A DNA stretch of 64,000 nt, taken from positions 1,561,825 through 1,625,824 of the forward strand of contig QRFJ01000048.1 of NCBI GenBank assembly GCA_006176705.1, written 5' to 3'. This document shows, piece by piece, positions 24,504 through 37,200 of the stretch; position 1 is the first letter of the stretch; every line of letters starts with the position of its first letter. Both the position numbers and the translations under genes were made by a program. The notes under the pieces are model-generated. The model saw only the letters and a list, made by a program, of their open reading frames with translations. It had not been told where the DNA came from and did no database searches. Origin of the DNA: Cocos nucifera. Its lineage: Eukaryota > Streptophyta > Magnoliopsida > Arecales > Arecaceae.

Positions 24504-25029
24504 TTAGCCAAATAAACATCCCTACCCATATGGTAATTATATCAGATAATAGAAAGGTTAAGTATAAATGTTTTACATAAGCAAACGCAACACAAACAAG
24601 GCTGGCTCAACTAATAGGCAACCTGAAACACCGAATAATTATTTTTTACGAAATTGAACTCCATCAATTTGGAACCCACATCTGATGATGTGTCATCGTC
24701 AGACTGCCGTCGCATTGTGATACCACCAATCATTTTGTTAAGTTGTAATCAGATCAACAAGGAAAAAAACGAAAGTTTTGTATGTTACGTAATCTTCCAG
24801 AGTTTTATTAGTGACACTTCAGACTCTAATTTGCACATCCTTTCAGCTCATTTTCCAATTTGACAAATACAAACGAGCGTGCAACAGAACTTAGCTGGCG
24901 TATCAATTGGCAGTATCACCATTTACACAGCATACATGCATTATCCCCCGTTCACAATGACATCAAAGACTGTAACACATCACCAGCTGGAGCTAAATGG
25001 TGTTTACCTGCGTTGAATCTGAACTTTGT
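24504..25029. other. Region downstream of CABIN1-like gene
   Basis: AT-rich unique DNA between the hAT-like element and the 3' end of the CABIN1-like gene. It probably contains part of that gene's 3' UTR. No open frame of note. Confidence 0.4.
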
Positions 25030-25200
25030 GGAACAGTAATAACTACCTAATCTATGATGTTTACCACATATGCCTCCTGTCTGTTGTCGGTTTGTCTTGT
25101 CCGTGCAGCATCAGTAGACTTGTGAAGATGCTGTAGCTGATTTTTGGGTGTCTCTAATAACAGCAGAAATGTTTGAGCCCCACGCAGGGTCCCCTGCCTC
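25030..25200 (-). repeat. Diverged tandem copy of the last coding exon of CABIN1-like gene
   Basis: This block repeats the segment 25206-25385. Paired words on the plus strand include AGTAATAACTACCTAATCT against AGTAATAGCTACTCAATCT, and TGTGAAGATGCTG(T/A)AG(C/T)TGATTTTT in both. On the minus strand the copy reads TCAAACATTTCTGCTG where the exon has TCAAACATTTCTCCTG. The copy lies past the TGA at 25220-25222, so it is probably 3' UTR, or a source of alternative C-termini if spliced. Confidence 0.7.
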
Positions 25201-25219
25201 ATTTAGCAGTAATAGCTAC

Positions 25220-28200
25220 TCAATCTGTCACGTTTTCTCTGCAACCGTCCTGCTGAACGTTTTCACTAGCTTTGTTTGAGTTGCACCGGTGAAGTTGTGA
25301 AGATGCTGAAGTTGATTTTTGAGCCTCGTAACTTACAGGAGAAATGTTTGAGCCAAGTGCAGTGCCCTCGTGATGCAAAGATCCAGAAGTTGAAACAACA
25401 GATGGACTACCCTCGGCTTCACTGCACTCATCCCGGTCCGTTTTTTCTCTACTCCCACCTAGGGCTACAAATCAACACAGATAAAAGTGAGGATAACAAA
25501 ACATGAACAATATGCAATGAGATCAATCAATAGGTGTTGGAATAATGTGAAGAACCTGCATGTGTGACATTAGTCGGAATACTTCCTTGTGGTGGACCAG
25601 ATGATATAGGAATCCCCTTTTTCATCCTCGACTGCATTCACAACATTTTTGGAATTAACATAATGCTGTATATTTCTTTTTATGCAAACATAATCTTCAA
25701 GTATCATTATACCTTTGCCTCTTCACAGTACTTCACAACAGCCGAGATGTTTGAATAACGGCCATGCACCAGCGTGTACGCCCACAAAAGCAGTTTCCTT
25801 GGGATACTTAGGTCAAGGACATCAACTACATCATTGCCCTGCTGGGGTAGTCCTTCCACTGCTGACTGCGATGAGAATACCGTGTACAAGTTGATACCGG
25901 ATGGAAATGTTCCACAAGAACTCTCTCGATAGAAATTGTAGGTACATCTCATTAAAGTTACAGCAGCCTCCATGTTTTCTTCTAATGCTTGCCTAATTGG
26001 GACATTCTTGATCTTATATAGCGCATCAAACCAATTCATATCTAGACCTTTTGTTTGAGCAGGACCTTCCAGTGGTGAGACCAAGAGCTCATCGGGCTGT
26101 AGGTCAACAAAAAGCAGAAGGCCAGATTCTAAACAACCAGGTTGACCAGTAAGGTGTCCAGCATCAGGTAGTGGAGTGATTGAAGCCAATTTAATAAGAA
26201 TAGAACGACACCATGCCAAAGATGCATGCTTGCATATTTTTGAGAAGTTATTATTCGACAATTTTGGGTTTTTGAAACGCTTCCGGATCTTCTCATTTAT
26301 TCCTTCAATTGCATCTAATCGGATATCACTCTCCAATAGGTGGATATATTGGTGGATGTAACTGCCATGAGCAATAAGCCAAGCTAGGTAAGAAAGCACA
26401 TACGACTATAGTATATTACAAGCACCGGTTTGGTCAACTTACCCATAGAGGTTGCTTTCTGATAAGTCTGGGTTATTCACCTCAGGTAAACTGCTTATGT
26501 CTGTCCACAAATTCACATGATCCATGAATATGTTGAACATTTTCTCTAACAATTGCTCAAGAGAAGCATTATTATCAGTAGCACTGCTAGTCTCCGCATT
26601 GCGAATTGATGATGTCAAAACTTGTATGTATTTTCCAAGAGCAACTGGAACAATATCCCCCAGGCACAAATAGAACTGCAAAGAAATGAGAGTTGCTATT
26701 GACCAAGAAAAAATGACACATAATTGCCTTATAAAATACTTGGTGCATTAAAAAAAGAATGTTGTAGAATCGAAAGGGAAGTTCGTCACATCAAATCATG
26801 AGGCGCATTTGTTAATATATACCCGCCTATCAGTTCGAAGATATGTATAAGCCCTCTCCAGAGTCCACAGATCTCCAGTCTTCTCCAACAGATTCAGGTA
26901 GAGCAACATATACTTCCGTATACAAGTAATAAATTTCCGAGAACTTTCAGATAAGCTGACCTCCAAACTCTTTTTGTTTCCACCGACACCTGGATTTCTC
27001 CGCCTGGCAACAGGAATGCACCATTTTAAATTGCATCTAGGGATTATCATACAAGTCTACATTTACAAGCATCTTTGACAGGAGATCAAGAAAATTCATA
27101 ATAATAAATGGATTATTAACTGTCATAAGAGCAAATAAAATTTATACCTTCCCTTTCTCACCATACCATCAATCTCCCACATGTTCACTGTGAAAGAAGA
27201 TCGAGATGACTTGAAACAAAATGAAAGCTCATCTTTTGCCCTCTCCAAATCCCCAACCGCCCCCCTTTTATACAGTCCTTGGGCAAGCATATATCTTGCC
27301 TTATGGAAATGCTTCAGCTCCCCTTCCACACAGATAGCAAGGGCAGAGAGACAATCATCATAAAGTATGTACCACGCCTTATCTAATAAGTGAGGCTCGA
27401 TGCTCATTTTATCCTTTGAAACATCTGGCCCGCAGACATCATTGCCATCCAAAGTCAACTGCAGAGGATCCTGGCTAGTCCAACTGAACAAATTCAGGAT
27501 TGCATCCTTTACTGATTGATTAAAGGGATATGCAGCAACAATCTGAAAAGAGATGCAAGTCAACAAATTCAATTGTAATACATGTCACAGTTAATCATAG
27601 AATTGAAAAATCATATGCAAGTCTCGAAATCATTGTCTACAATTATCTAAATCACATAATCTGGTAAGCAGTTTAAATGTACATGGATAATCCTTCTCAC
27701 AAAAAAGACAAAAAAAAAAGGGTACACGGATAAATAATAAGTGCCAGATGACAATAACTGGAAATAATTAGATGATCATGTCACTGAATTTGGACATAAA
27801 GTTGATAAGAAGAATTAGAAATTCTAATTAGCTCTGCACAAGCTGTCCAAATCACTACTACCAAACATCTAGTTTACCCCAAGACCCAAGCTCCAGGTTA
27901 CTTTTCAGAGATCAAGGATCAATCCTTGAAGAACTTCAGAATCCAATGTTTGTTTCCTTTCTTACAAGAATCCTTTTTTTGCCATTTCCTAATCTCTCTT
28001 CCTACAAGAACTGGAACCTATGGATGCATCTGATGCATTTCATTTTAGCGTATAAACAGTTCAGATCAGATGCTTAGAGTCCCATGTTTTAGCTTGCAGA
28101 TTGACGAATGTCCTTGTCCTAATCAGATACATATCATCACATGCTCACAAGGTACTGCCTGAGAGTTGTGGGAAACATAGTGCACGCATCTATGAGTCGA

Positions 28201-31200
28201 ATGCAATTCTCCACCTCTGCTACTCTGAACAGAAGTTAGAGCATAACTTCAAAGATGATAGGCAGGAGTCTCTAGCCAAAGTGGAATCATGCAGTCATAG
28301 AGATTGCATTCAAAACTTGCAAAGATACGGTATCATTCTGTACTGTATTAGCTTCTTCCAATTATCCAAAGACCTCAATGAATGCTCCATTGATTCTCCT
28401 TATCACTTTACATGCAAAATTGATGGTTTATTCAGATGATTCAATAATTAAATTATCTGACAATAGCAATGGAGTTTGCACATTATATCCCATAAACATT
28501 AAATTGTGAACTACGATTTGAGCACTGCATTAGTTCCACCAAACAAGTTAATAGACACTTCCACATAAATGATAAGCTGGAGTTGAAGCAAAACAAGCAT
28601 TCTGTTAGGGTGGTGCAGCTTAGCACTAAATCTTGGCAAGTAGCTGAACATAGAGAACTAACTAGCTACTTGGGCTAGCAAGCTAAACAACATAGTGTAA
28701 GAGCATAAATGGTAATAGATCACACTACCTAATTGCTCAGGCTAGCCAGCTAAACAAATAGTGTGAAAGTCAGGATGGAGACAAAAGAACCTTTGATGAC
28801 AAAAGGAGAGCAAGAAGACCAATAAGGTACTCAAGGGTGCTTAGGGGGTTCAAGTGTCTAACACAAAATAAGGTAAAAAACCACTAAAACCAAACAACCG
28901 GAAAAAATCCTTATCATACACAAGAAAAAAATAATAGACAACCAAAAGAATTGAAAATTTGGTGCAATAAAAAAAGTAACTGAAGATTCTAGAAACAAAA
29001 GAACCAAGACCACAGAAGCTCAAAAGAACATCCCAAACTCAAAAAACGACCATCCATGGCCTTGTGGAAAAAAGAAAAAGATCCTTTTATATTTTCAATG
29101 GAGGAAAGATCCCAAACAAGATGATAAATACTGATTTACAAGATCCACTATCTCGGTGTTGGGTACCGCATCGATATCTTACCGGTATAGTACGGTCGGT
29201 ACCGTACAGTACATATCCGTACCAAAATAGCTTCCCATCTATTTTTCTCAATTTTTATCTCAGTACACTTTAGTACAGGTCAGTACGAGTCGGTGTGCAC
29301 CTTGATACAAGGCCGCATGCCTTCGTACAGGCATTATGGGGCTTGTATCGACTTGAAGTGCGATTTCATACCGGTTTCCTCCCGGTACGATACAATATAC
29401 CATGTATTAGGCAGTATGGGATGATACCGCAGACCATATTAATTTGGTTCCAGTGAGAGTAAAAGAATTTGGTGGATCCACATAATTTTGATACATTTGA
29501 ACTTGTCAAAATTTGAGCCGATCCAACACGATATCTTATGCGAGATATGATATAGTTTCAAAAAGACAAAAGTTAAAGGAGCAAGGTTTAGAACAGTTGC
29601 TAGCATGTTATTTATTGTAGGGTCGGGTTCAAAAGCTCGATATATAATTATATATAATAACAAACGGATACATCATTTAATCAATAAAATTTAATAAAAG
29701 AGTAAACCATGCATAAATACGTGTACAAGAAAGCTACATATCATTCCCACAGATGGGATATAGCTGCTTAATTGAGGTAAATATTTAATTATATATAAAT
29801 CAATATCTCTAGCCATCAAAAAGCAGCCACAGATTAGAGTATGGTGAGAATCTAGCATGAGTCACATATATGGTAATTGCATACTAGGTTTTCATCACAC
29901 CTAGATGCATTAAATGCGACAGCATTGCTCTAGAAGTTACAACTACATAGAATTATATTGTCTATCTACCAAAAAAAGAATATTTAGCTGCACATAAAAA
30001 AAAATATACCAAAGGTTGTTATGGGCATTACTTGCTACACGTGTTCTCCTCCAACACAACTCTTCCCAATTAACATGTTTGAGTACGCACACACTAATAT
30101 GCCTGCTTCTTCCCTTCCATGAAAGCATAAAAGATGTATAGTCCAATAAATTATTCGTATCTTTAAATTGATCTTTTAAAGATTAAAGAGCATGGCTAGT
30201 TTTTGCTAGGTACATATTGTAGGTCACATTAAAGATTCTCCAAGATGAGACCCCTAGTAGCAGATACCAAGTGTTGCTGGGCACACAAGTATAAGTCATA
30301 TTAAAGATTCTCCAAGATGAGATCCCTATTAGCACAAAGTGTACAGCTTTGCAGAAAGAATATAATAAAATAGCATTTATAATACAATTACAATTGCAAG
30401 AAAACCATTATATGAGACAAATGATACTTTTAGACAAACCTGAAGAACATCTAGATTCTGTTTTCCTTGAGTATAAAGTAACTTCAAGCGTGATGCGTGC
30501 ATTCTATATACAGGATCAACAGCAGATGGATTTAGTGAGGCAGCTTTGCTATAGTATGAAAATGCCTTTCCAGGTGAATATCCCATCTTTTCACACAATT
30601 TTCCAAGATAAAAAGCATGGAGCCACTCAGGCCTATAATTTAATAAGACTCTATCAGTTCACATAGAAAAACCAATAATGGAACAGAAATATAGGTATGC
30701 AGAAGCAAACTTACATAAGCGCAAAAGCCCTTTCAAAGTGTTCCATTGAATTCTGACAAAATGTCATCCATGCTGCGTCCTTCGTTGGTACAAGAGATCT
30801 CTGATCATAAAATGGTACAACATTCTGAAGGCTATCATAGTAAACTAGAGCCAATAATTCATGTATCTGACTCTGGAGGAAAAGAAGCAAATTTTTTAGT
30901 GAACTGAGCCAGAAATTACATAAAGCAGCCATAACACAACAAAAGAAGAAAGACCAGCCAGATAAAAGGCACCTGTTGGATTGGAGTAGCAGCTAGCGCT
31001 AAGCTCATTAATAAACAGCGCCTACTCCGTCTTCGACCCATCTCAACTCTTTGAGGTAGAACAGTGTTCTTTCTCCAATCTAAAATGTTTATGTGTTTGC
31101 TCCCATCATTCAGCAACAAATCCACCTCCTGTTTGGCAAGGAACGAATGTTTTATCTCAGACAAATGAAGCCATGATACTCGAAATGATGATCATAATGA

Positions 31201-34200
31201 AGACATGTAAATCTAATGCTAGAATCTTTTACAGGAATCAAGATGATATAAAAGAACAAATATGTCCTACCTCATCATAAATATTTGCAAGCTTCTGCCA
31301 GCTCTCAAAACGCAGTGGGTTGTAAAGTAGATCATACTTGAAGAGATTAGCATTTTGCTCAACAAATTCTTCACCTTCCCTTTTAAGTACAAAGCCTGGA
31401 TATTTATCAGTAGCACTTATCTCTTCGGCCTGGGCTATAAAATAATACAAGTTGCCATAAACTTCTAAATATGGCTCAGAGCTGCAATCATCATTCAAAA
31501 CACAGCATAAAGTTCATTAAATAAAATTGTGTATCAAATTGATTAAATAATTGGAGAGATGAAAAATCATATGTTAAGCAAACCTAGCAACTGATAATTT
31601 CTTGAATGTTTCAGGGTCTCTTCCATTGCTGAACAATATATTCATGATGGACTCCTGATTACCATTGGATTCATATATTTCACAGAGCTTATTCTCACAT
31701 AAATCAGGACCATCTAAGAATTTGTCAATCACATGGTCTGCTAAAATATCGTCAGGTGGCTGAGGGAAGTGTTTACGTATGGCCCTCAGAACTCTTCGGA
31801 GTTTAACCAGTCCAGCTCTCTGAGACATGAAAAAATTGTACAATCAAGAGTAAAAAAGATTCAATATTAATTAATTTGCTTCCAATGTCATACTAAACAA
31901 AGGATTAACATGGAAATTCAGCTACTCACTGATAGAGCTCTTGCATATGGTAAAATATACCGAAATACATCAGCACATTGCTCTTTGGTTTGGTAATCTC
32001 CACGACTAGTGTTTTTATGTATGGCTAGGTCATCTTCACTGGATGAATCTGGATTTATCTTAAGACCATATAAGCAGAAAAAGCTCTGGTCCAAGGCATT
32101 ATCAATACCCAACTCCACCTTCTCTATTTCTACATCAACCACAAGACTATCAACATCAGCAAGAGTATTGATTTTGCATTGCCCTCTAGACAAATCAGAC
32201 TTAGCATCTACAGAATTCTTTCCAGTTTCTTGTCCCTCCTCAACCTTATCCTGTTCTTCATGAGTATAGTGATGATAGCAAGTCATGTCTTCTGTGGCAT
32301 TCTTGCATGGAGATGCTATTTCTTCTTTGCTGTTGGTACCTAAATCAAATGCCGAAAATCAACTTCGACACAGTCAGAAACGGTTTTCAATGTTACTGTG
32401 AGAATCCAACTTACACTCCTGCCTCATTTCCAAATGCAACTTACCATTTAGTGACTTCAGTTTCACATCTAAGGATAACAAATGCTTTATTGCAAACTTG
32501 AGAAATGTCCCTTCCTCCCCTTCACCATCCTTGCCAGCACAGCAAAGCCCATACTCGGCAAGCAAGTCATGGACTGCCACAATTAGGTCAACCTGTGATG
32601 TTATATACATCATAAAGTGATCAGATAAATTGTTAATATGAAGGGGGAAAACTCAGATAATGAGCTTATTTCTACCAATGCAGAATAGATATTACTTGGG
32701 TTTTGACAGAAACTGTAGGGTCGATATGTTGAAGTTTGCAGAAAGCAATGGCGGCATCTACAAGGCAACATTCCAGCTGATCTATTTGAACTGAAGTTCC
32801 TGAACTGGATGATTTTTGGCTGAGGATCATTCTCACTGCACTGCACATAACTGTCAGGAGAAGAGACTGAATACTGGCAATAATGCAAACGAGAGAACCG
32901 AACTCATCCTGCAAGTGTAGAAACACATCAAACACCTCTTCAACTTGACATGTTAAGCATTCATGATAAACTTTGCAAAGTAATCATTTTTAAAAGGTTG
33001 TCCAAGACATGCTCTACTGAGAGGGCCTTTTGCCCTTTGCTTTTTATGCGCATGCATATCTGTTTGTGTGTATGTGTGTGGGCATATAAGAGGGAAAGGG
33101 GGAGAGGGTGGGGGGGGGAGAGAGAGTTAACTGGAAGAGAAACCACCTAAGCCTCATTAAATAAATTCAAATTTGAATTCATGGGCAACGTGTGGTAGGA
33201 AGCCAGACCACAGGAATTACTGGATTAACCTTAAGAAGCAGGTTAACATGAAAAAGATACCTCGCTCAAGAGATGCAATTCACAAAAGAAATGTGGAAAT
33301 AAAAATCAAGCAGCAAAATCATGGGTTCATCATAAATAAAAACTCTCAAAGACTTGATTGAAACTTTAACCTTCATGTGAGACAGTAGGTCTTCCCAATG
33401 ATCAACTTAGATGACAGAAGGAAAGAGAATGACCAATTATTGCCTTCAAACAGATCCTTCAAGACCGGAATTTCAAAATGATCCCTGTAAGCAAGGTGTT
33501 TCTTTCAGGAAAGCTGAGCTTGCAAACAGAAATGAGATTGTTGACAGGGTACACAGCATCATAAGTTAAAAGCTTTGTTGTGAAACTGCAGCCAGATGAG
33601 ATATTTAATTTCCAGTTCTCATCTCCTTAGTAAATAGAAAGGCTTTTTTTCCCAGCTAATATGAAGTCATAAAGACATTTACCTGTGAAAATGCATTATA
33701 AAACTCACCACCAACTTCTATACTTATTGCAACAATCTTAGTACTCTGAAATCTTCTACCAAGGATGCTGCACCCACTTTAGACTATTTGGTATCTCACT
33801 CTTGCACCCATTTCGTCAGTGCTTCCTTAAAATCATTTTGAGAATTTGTTCCCTGATCCTATACCTACTCCCAATTCATTTAACTAAGTTCGTAGCAACA
33901 AGAAACTCTAAGCATGCACAACCTCTCTACTTGTCTGATGTCTAACACAGGAGTGGAGGTTGCTAAAGTAGAAAAGGCAGAGGAAGAGATAAGTGGAGAA
34001 GATCATGAAAGACTGTCAATCCCTCAATCTTGAGATCTCGGATAATGGAATCAAACTAAGCATATGATTTCTGGCAACTGCAAGAACAACCTCACAATCC
34101 CTAATGCTTCTCCATTATCTCTTAAGGGCCTTTTCACCCATGTGGGAGATTTCACACAAATATGTTAGCAGGAATTACCGATAAGCCCTACACCAAGCTA

Positions 34201-37200
34201 AAGAGATGCCATAGGTCACTAGTCTCCTACAGATTCCATTATTGAGGTGATCGTGATGTTGTTAACCATAACATGGGAGGAATCCATCAAGTAAAGGACA
34301 CAGTATCACCACAGGTTAAATGATTATCCCACCGTTAGCTTCTTCTCTGATATTTCACTTTGATAACAACCTCACAGAACTAGTCTGCTGTTCATCCAGG
34401 TTCTACGTGGATGAATCTAAAGGTGCTGTACTTCAGTTATTTTATCAACCTAAAGAAGTCCTCTTGTATCTTTCAGCACACAAAAATTTGTCCGATAATC
34501 AGCCAAAAATTAGTGTTGCTAGAAGCGTTAAGACTATTGCATAGTGGCTCAAATGTGTACAAGAGAAAAGGGATCAGCAAACACAAGTCAAGAGTACATG
34601 AATCAGTCATTATAATTATATGTCGACCATTCTAAATGACATACTCTAATAAAATGGATACAATGCATAAACTTAAATTTCATTTTATATATGATGCAGA
34701 ATAATAAAACAGGCTAACATATTTTAAAGCTAAAACTAGAATAAAAGATAGCTTACATAAGTATCATTTTGATCAATAAAATTCTTCACTTGAGTTGCAC
34801 TTTGAGATATACCCTTAACTTCTTTGACCAACATATGTATCCAGTGCCTCCTTGCTGGTTCTGAGATATCCAAATCAGAAACAGCACTAGTTTTTGACAA
34901 TGAACTTTTGTCCTTTTGTGATGCAGGAAGACCTATCATACCAGCTGCAACAGTCAATACTTGCAGTTTACGCCGGTGACAGTTCAGATATACCTGAATA
35001 TCCATTGATTCTGCCTTTTCACATGATGATATTAGGACGTTCAATGCTGATAGTTCAATTGATGCAACTCTTTCACTTTCTTTTGAGTCACCTGATAGTA
35101 CATCAAGGTAGACATCTTTAGTAGAAAGCAGAAGTGGAGCAAGCACCTTTATAGACTCTGTGTACATTCCTTTTTCGATCATTTCATCTGTGATCTTTCT
35201 AAGTAATGAATCAAGTTTAAGTAAGTTAATCTCATGAAGAACTCTATCGACAGTTAGCAAATTGACAAGCTTGCAATGAGGCAGAAAGACAAAATCCTTG
35301 GTTTCTTCCAATTTCTTGTTCTTTGTCAGAAGCGATAAGCAAATGGAGAACTCATTAAAAGCTTTTGCCTTAGAACCAGAAAAAAGGGACAGACAACCAC
35401 TTAGCCAGAAGAAACGACCCCAAAATGCACTGTCATTAGTCAGAATAGAATTTTGCTGAGAAATTTCTTGGCAGCCAGAGTCCCCAGCCAACATTGTCCT
35501 TGCATTTTGAGAAGTAACAGTCGAAGTCATAATTTCTTCCTCAGCTGTGCAATGTACATGCTCTGCTGTTCCATTAGGATCGGTTGTCTCTGCGGTAATA
35601 TTTGGACCGCTGAAATGATTACCTATACCAAAATAGTCATGGGGAGAATCCAAAGCTACCAACTCAATGACTTTGCAGAGATGATAAGACGCCTCCAAGA
35701 AAAACTCTGACTGTTTTGATTTGTTAGCGGACCATGATCCTTGGTCATAGTATAGCTCAGCAAGAAATAAACTACACAATGGTGACCTATCCTGACCCCA
35801 GTGTCTAGTCAATTTTTCTAATTCCAGAAACCTGATGAAGCTGTCTTGAAAAGGAATACCTTTGTGGGCAACCTCTTCTAGTAACAAATGACCTATTTGA
35901 TAGGCACCACAATTTTTTGAAGCTTTAGATATAAATTGTACAACATCATTATGCTCAAGAATTGGTGTGTATGTGGGAATGCTAGGAAGAGAACCATCAC
36001 AGCCACTGGAACAATCATGATTTTCAGTACTTTGCCTTTTGAGAATAAAAGGTTCTAGAAATCGAAAGACAACTCTTGCCACATCCTTGCCACCAGTTTC
36101 CAAGTCTTCTTTCCCTGACTTGCGACTTCTAAGCCTTTCAAGACGTGTACTACGCCTTTCCTGAGGATGATCTCTGTCTGTACAGACATCCTTTTCCTTC
36201 ACTTCACTTGATTTCTCAAATCCATGAGAACCTAGTGACGTGTTATCACCAACAGGACAAATACCATGTGCCTTTCCTTCTGCAGGGTCCAGAATATTTT
36301 CTGGAGCTGCAGCTAAGCGTATGTCTATCTTGGTACAGGTAAAACTTCCCATATTTTCAGAAATCTGAATTCCTGAGCTCCCCTTATCAGGGCTTGTATC
36401 ACCGGAAGAAACTTTTACTTGTCTGTCAGTTAAGTTTTCACTTATTGCATCATCATGGTCATGCACGAACCCTGGACCAGAAATCTTCTCATCTTTTGGA
36501 AGCAAAATGCTAAGGATTCCATCTACAAGGGTTGACCATGTTGCTCCAGTCAACTGCAGCTCTACGTTCTGATTGCATCTTTTTGACACTCTATTATTGT
36601 CTATCTCATCATCTGTTAGTTTTCTTTTGTCTGGAAACTTAAGCCTGACATGTTTTGGTTCAAGTTTATCTACACCACGAGGTGCAAACGGTACTGGTTC
36701 AGCATCCTCGATGGTGTTCTTGACATGCAAAGCACGAGAATGCGATGGCCAGTGCCTAAGTATTAGATTTGCCACAGAGAGGCATGCAACCTCATCCCCT
36801 ATCGCAATAAGTACCTCCAAGAGTTTTTCCATGCAATTCCCTGCATACAATAACTGTAGTTGTTTAATTATAAATGCTAAAATGAATATCAATAGCAAAT
36901 TAAAAAGGCAAAAAATCTTATAACATACTAAATGGACATGAACTGGGGCTTGCCCCAATGGTAACACCCTTCTGCTTAACAAACAGAGGTTCTACCATTC
37001 TATGTTCAAGCACTGGGTGCTGCATCACCAAGTATTTGGGCCCCAGTAGATAGAGTATGGGTGGGTCTCACTCCCTTCCCTCTCTATCCCAAAAAAAAAA
37101 AGACTACAATGACAGGTAAGATATGTACAGTTGTTAGGGCTGCATAAAAGCCCTTGCTCAAACGCCCATCTCGAGGTGCTCATTAAGCCCATTGTGCACG

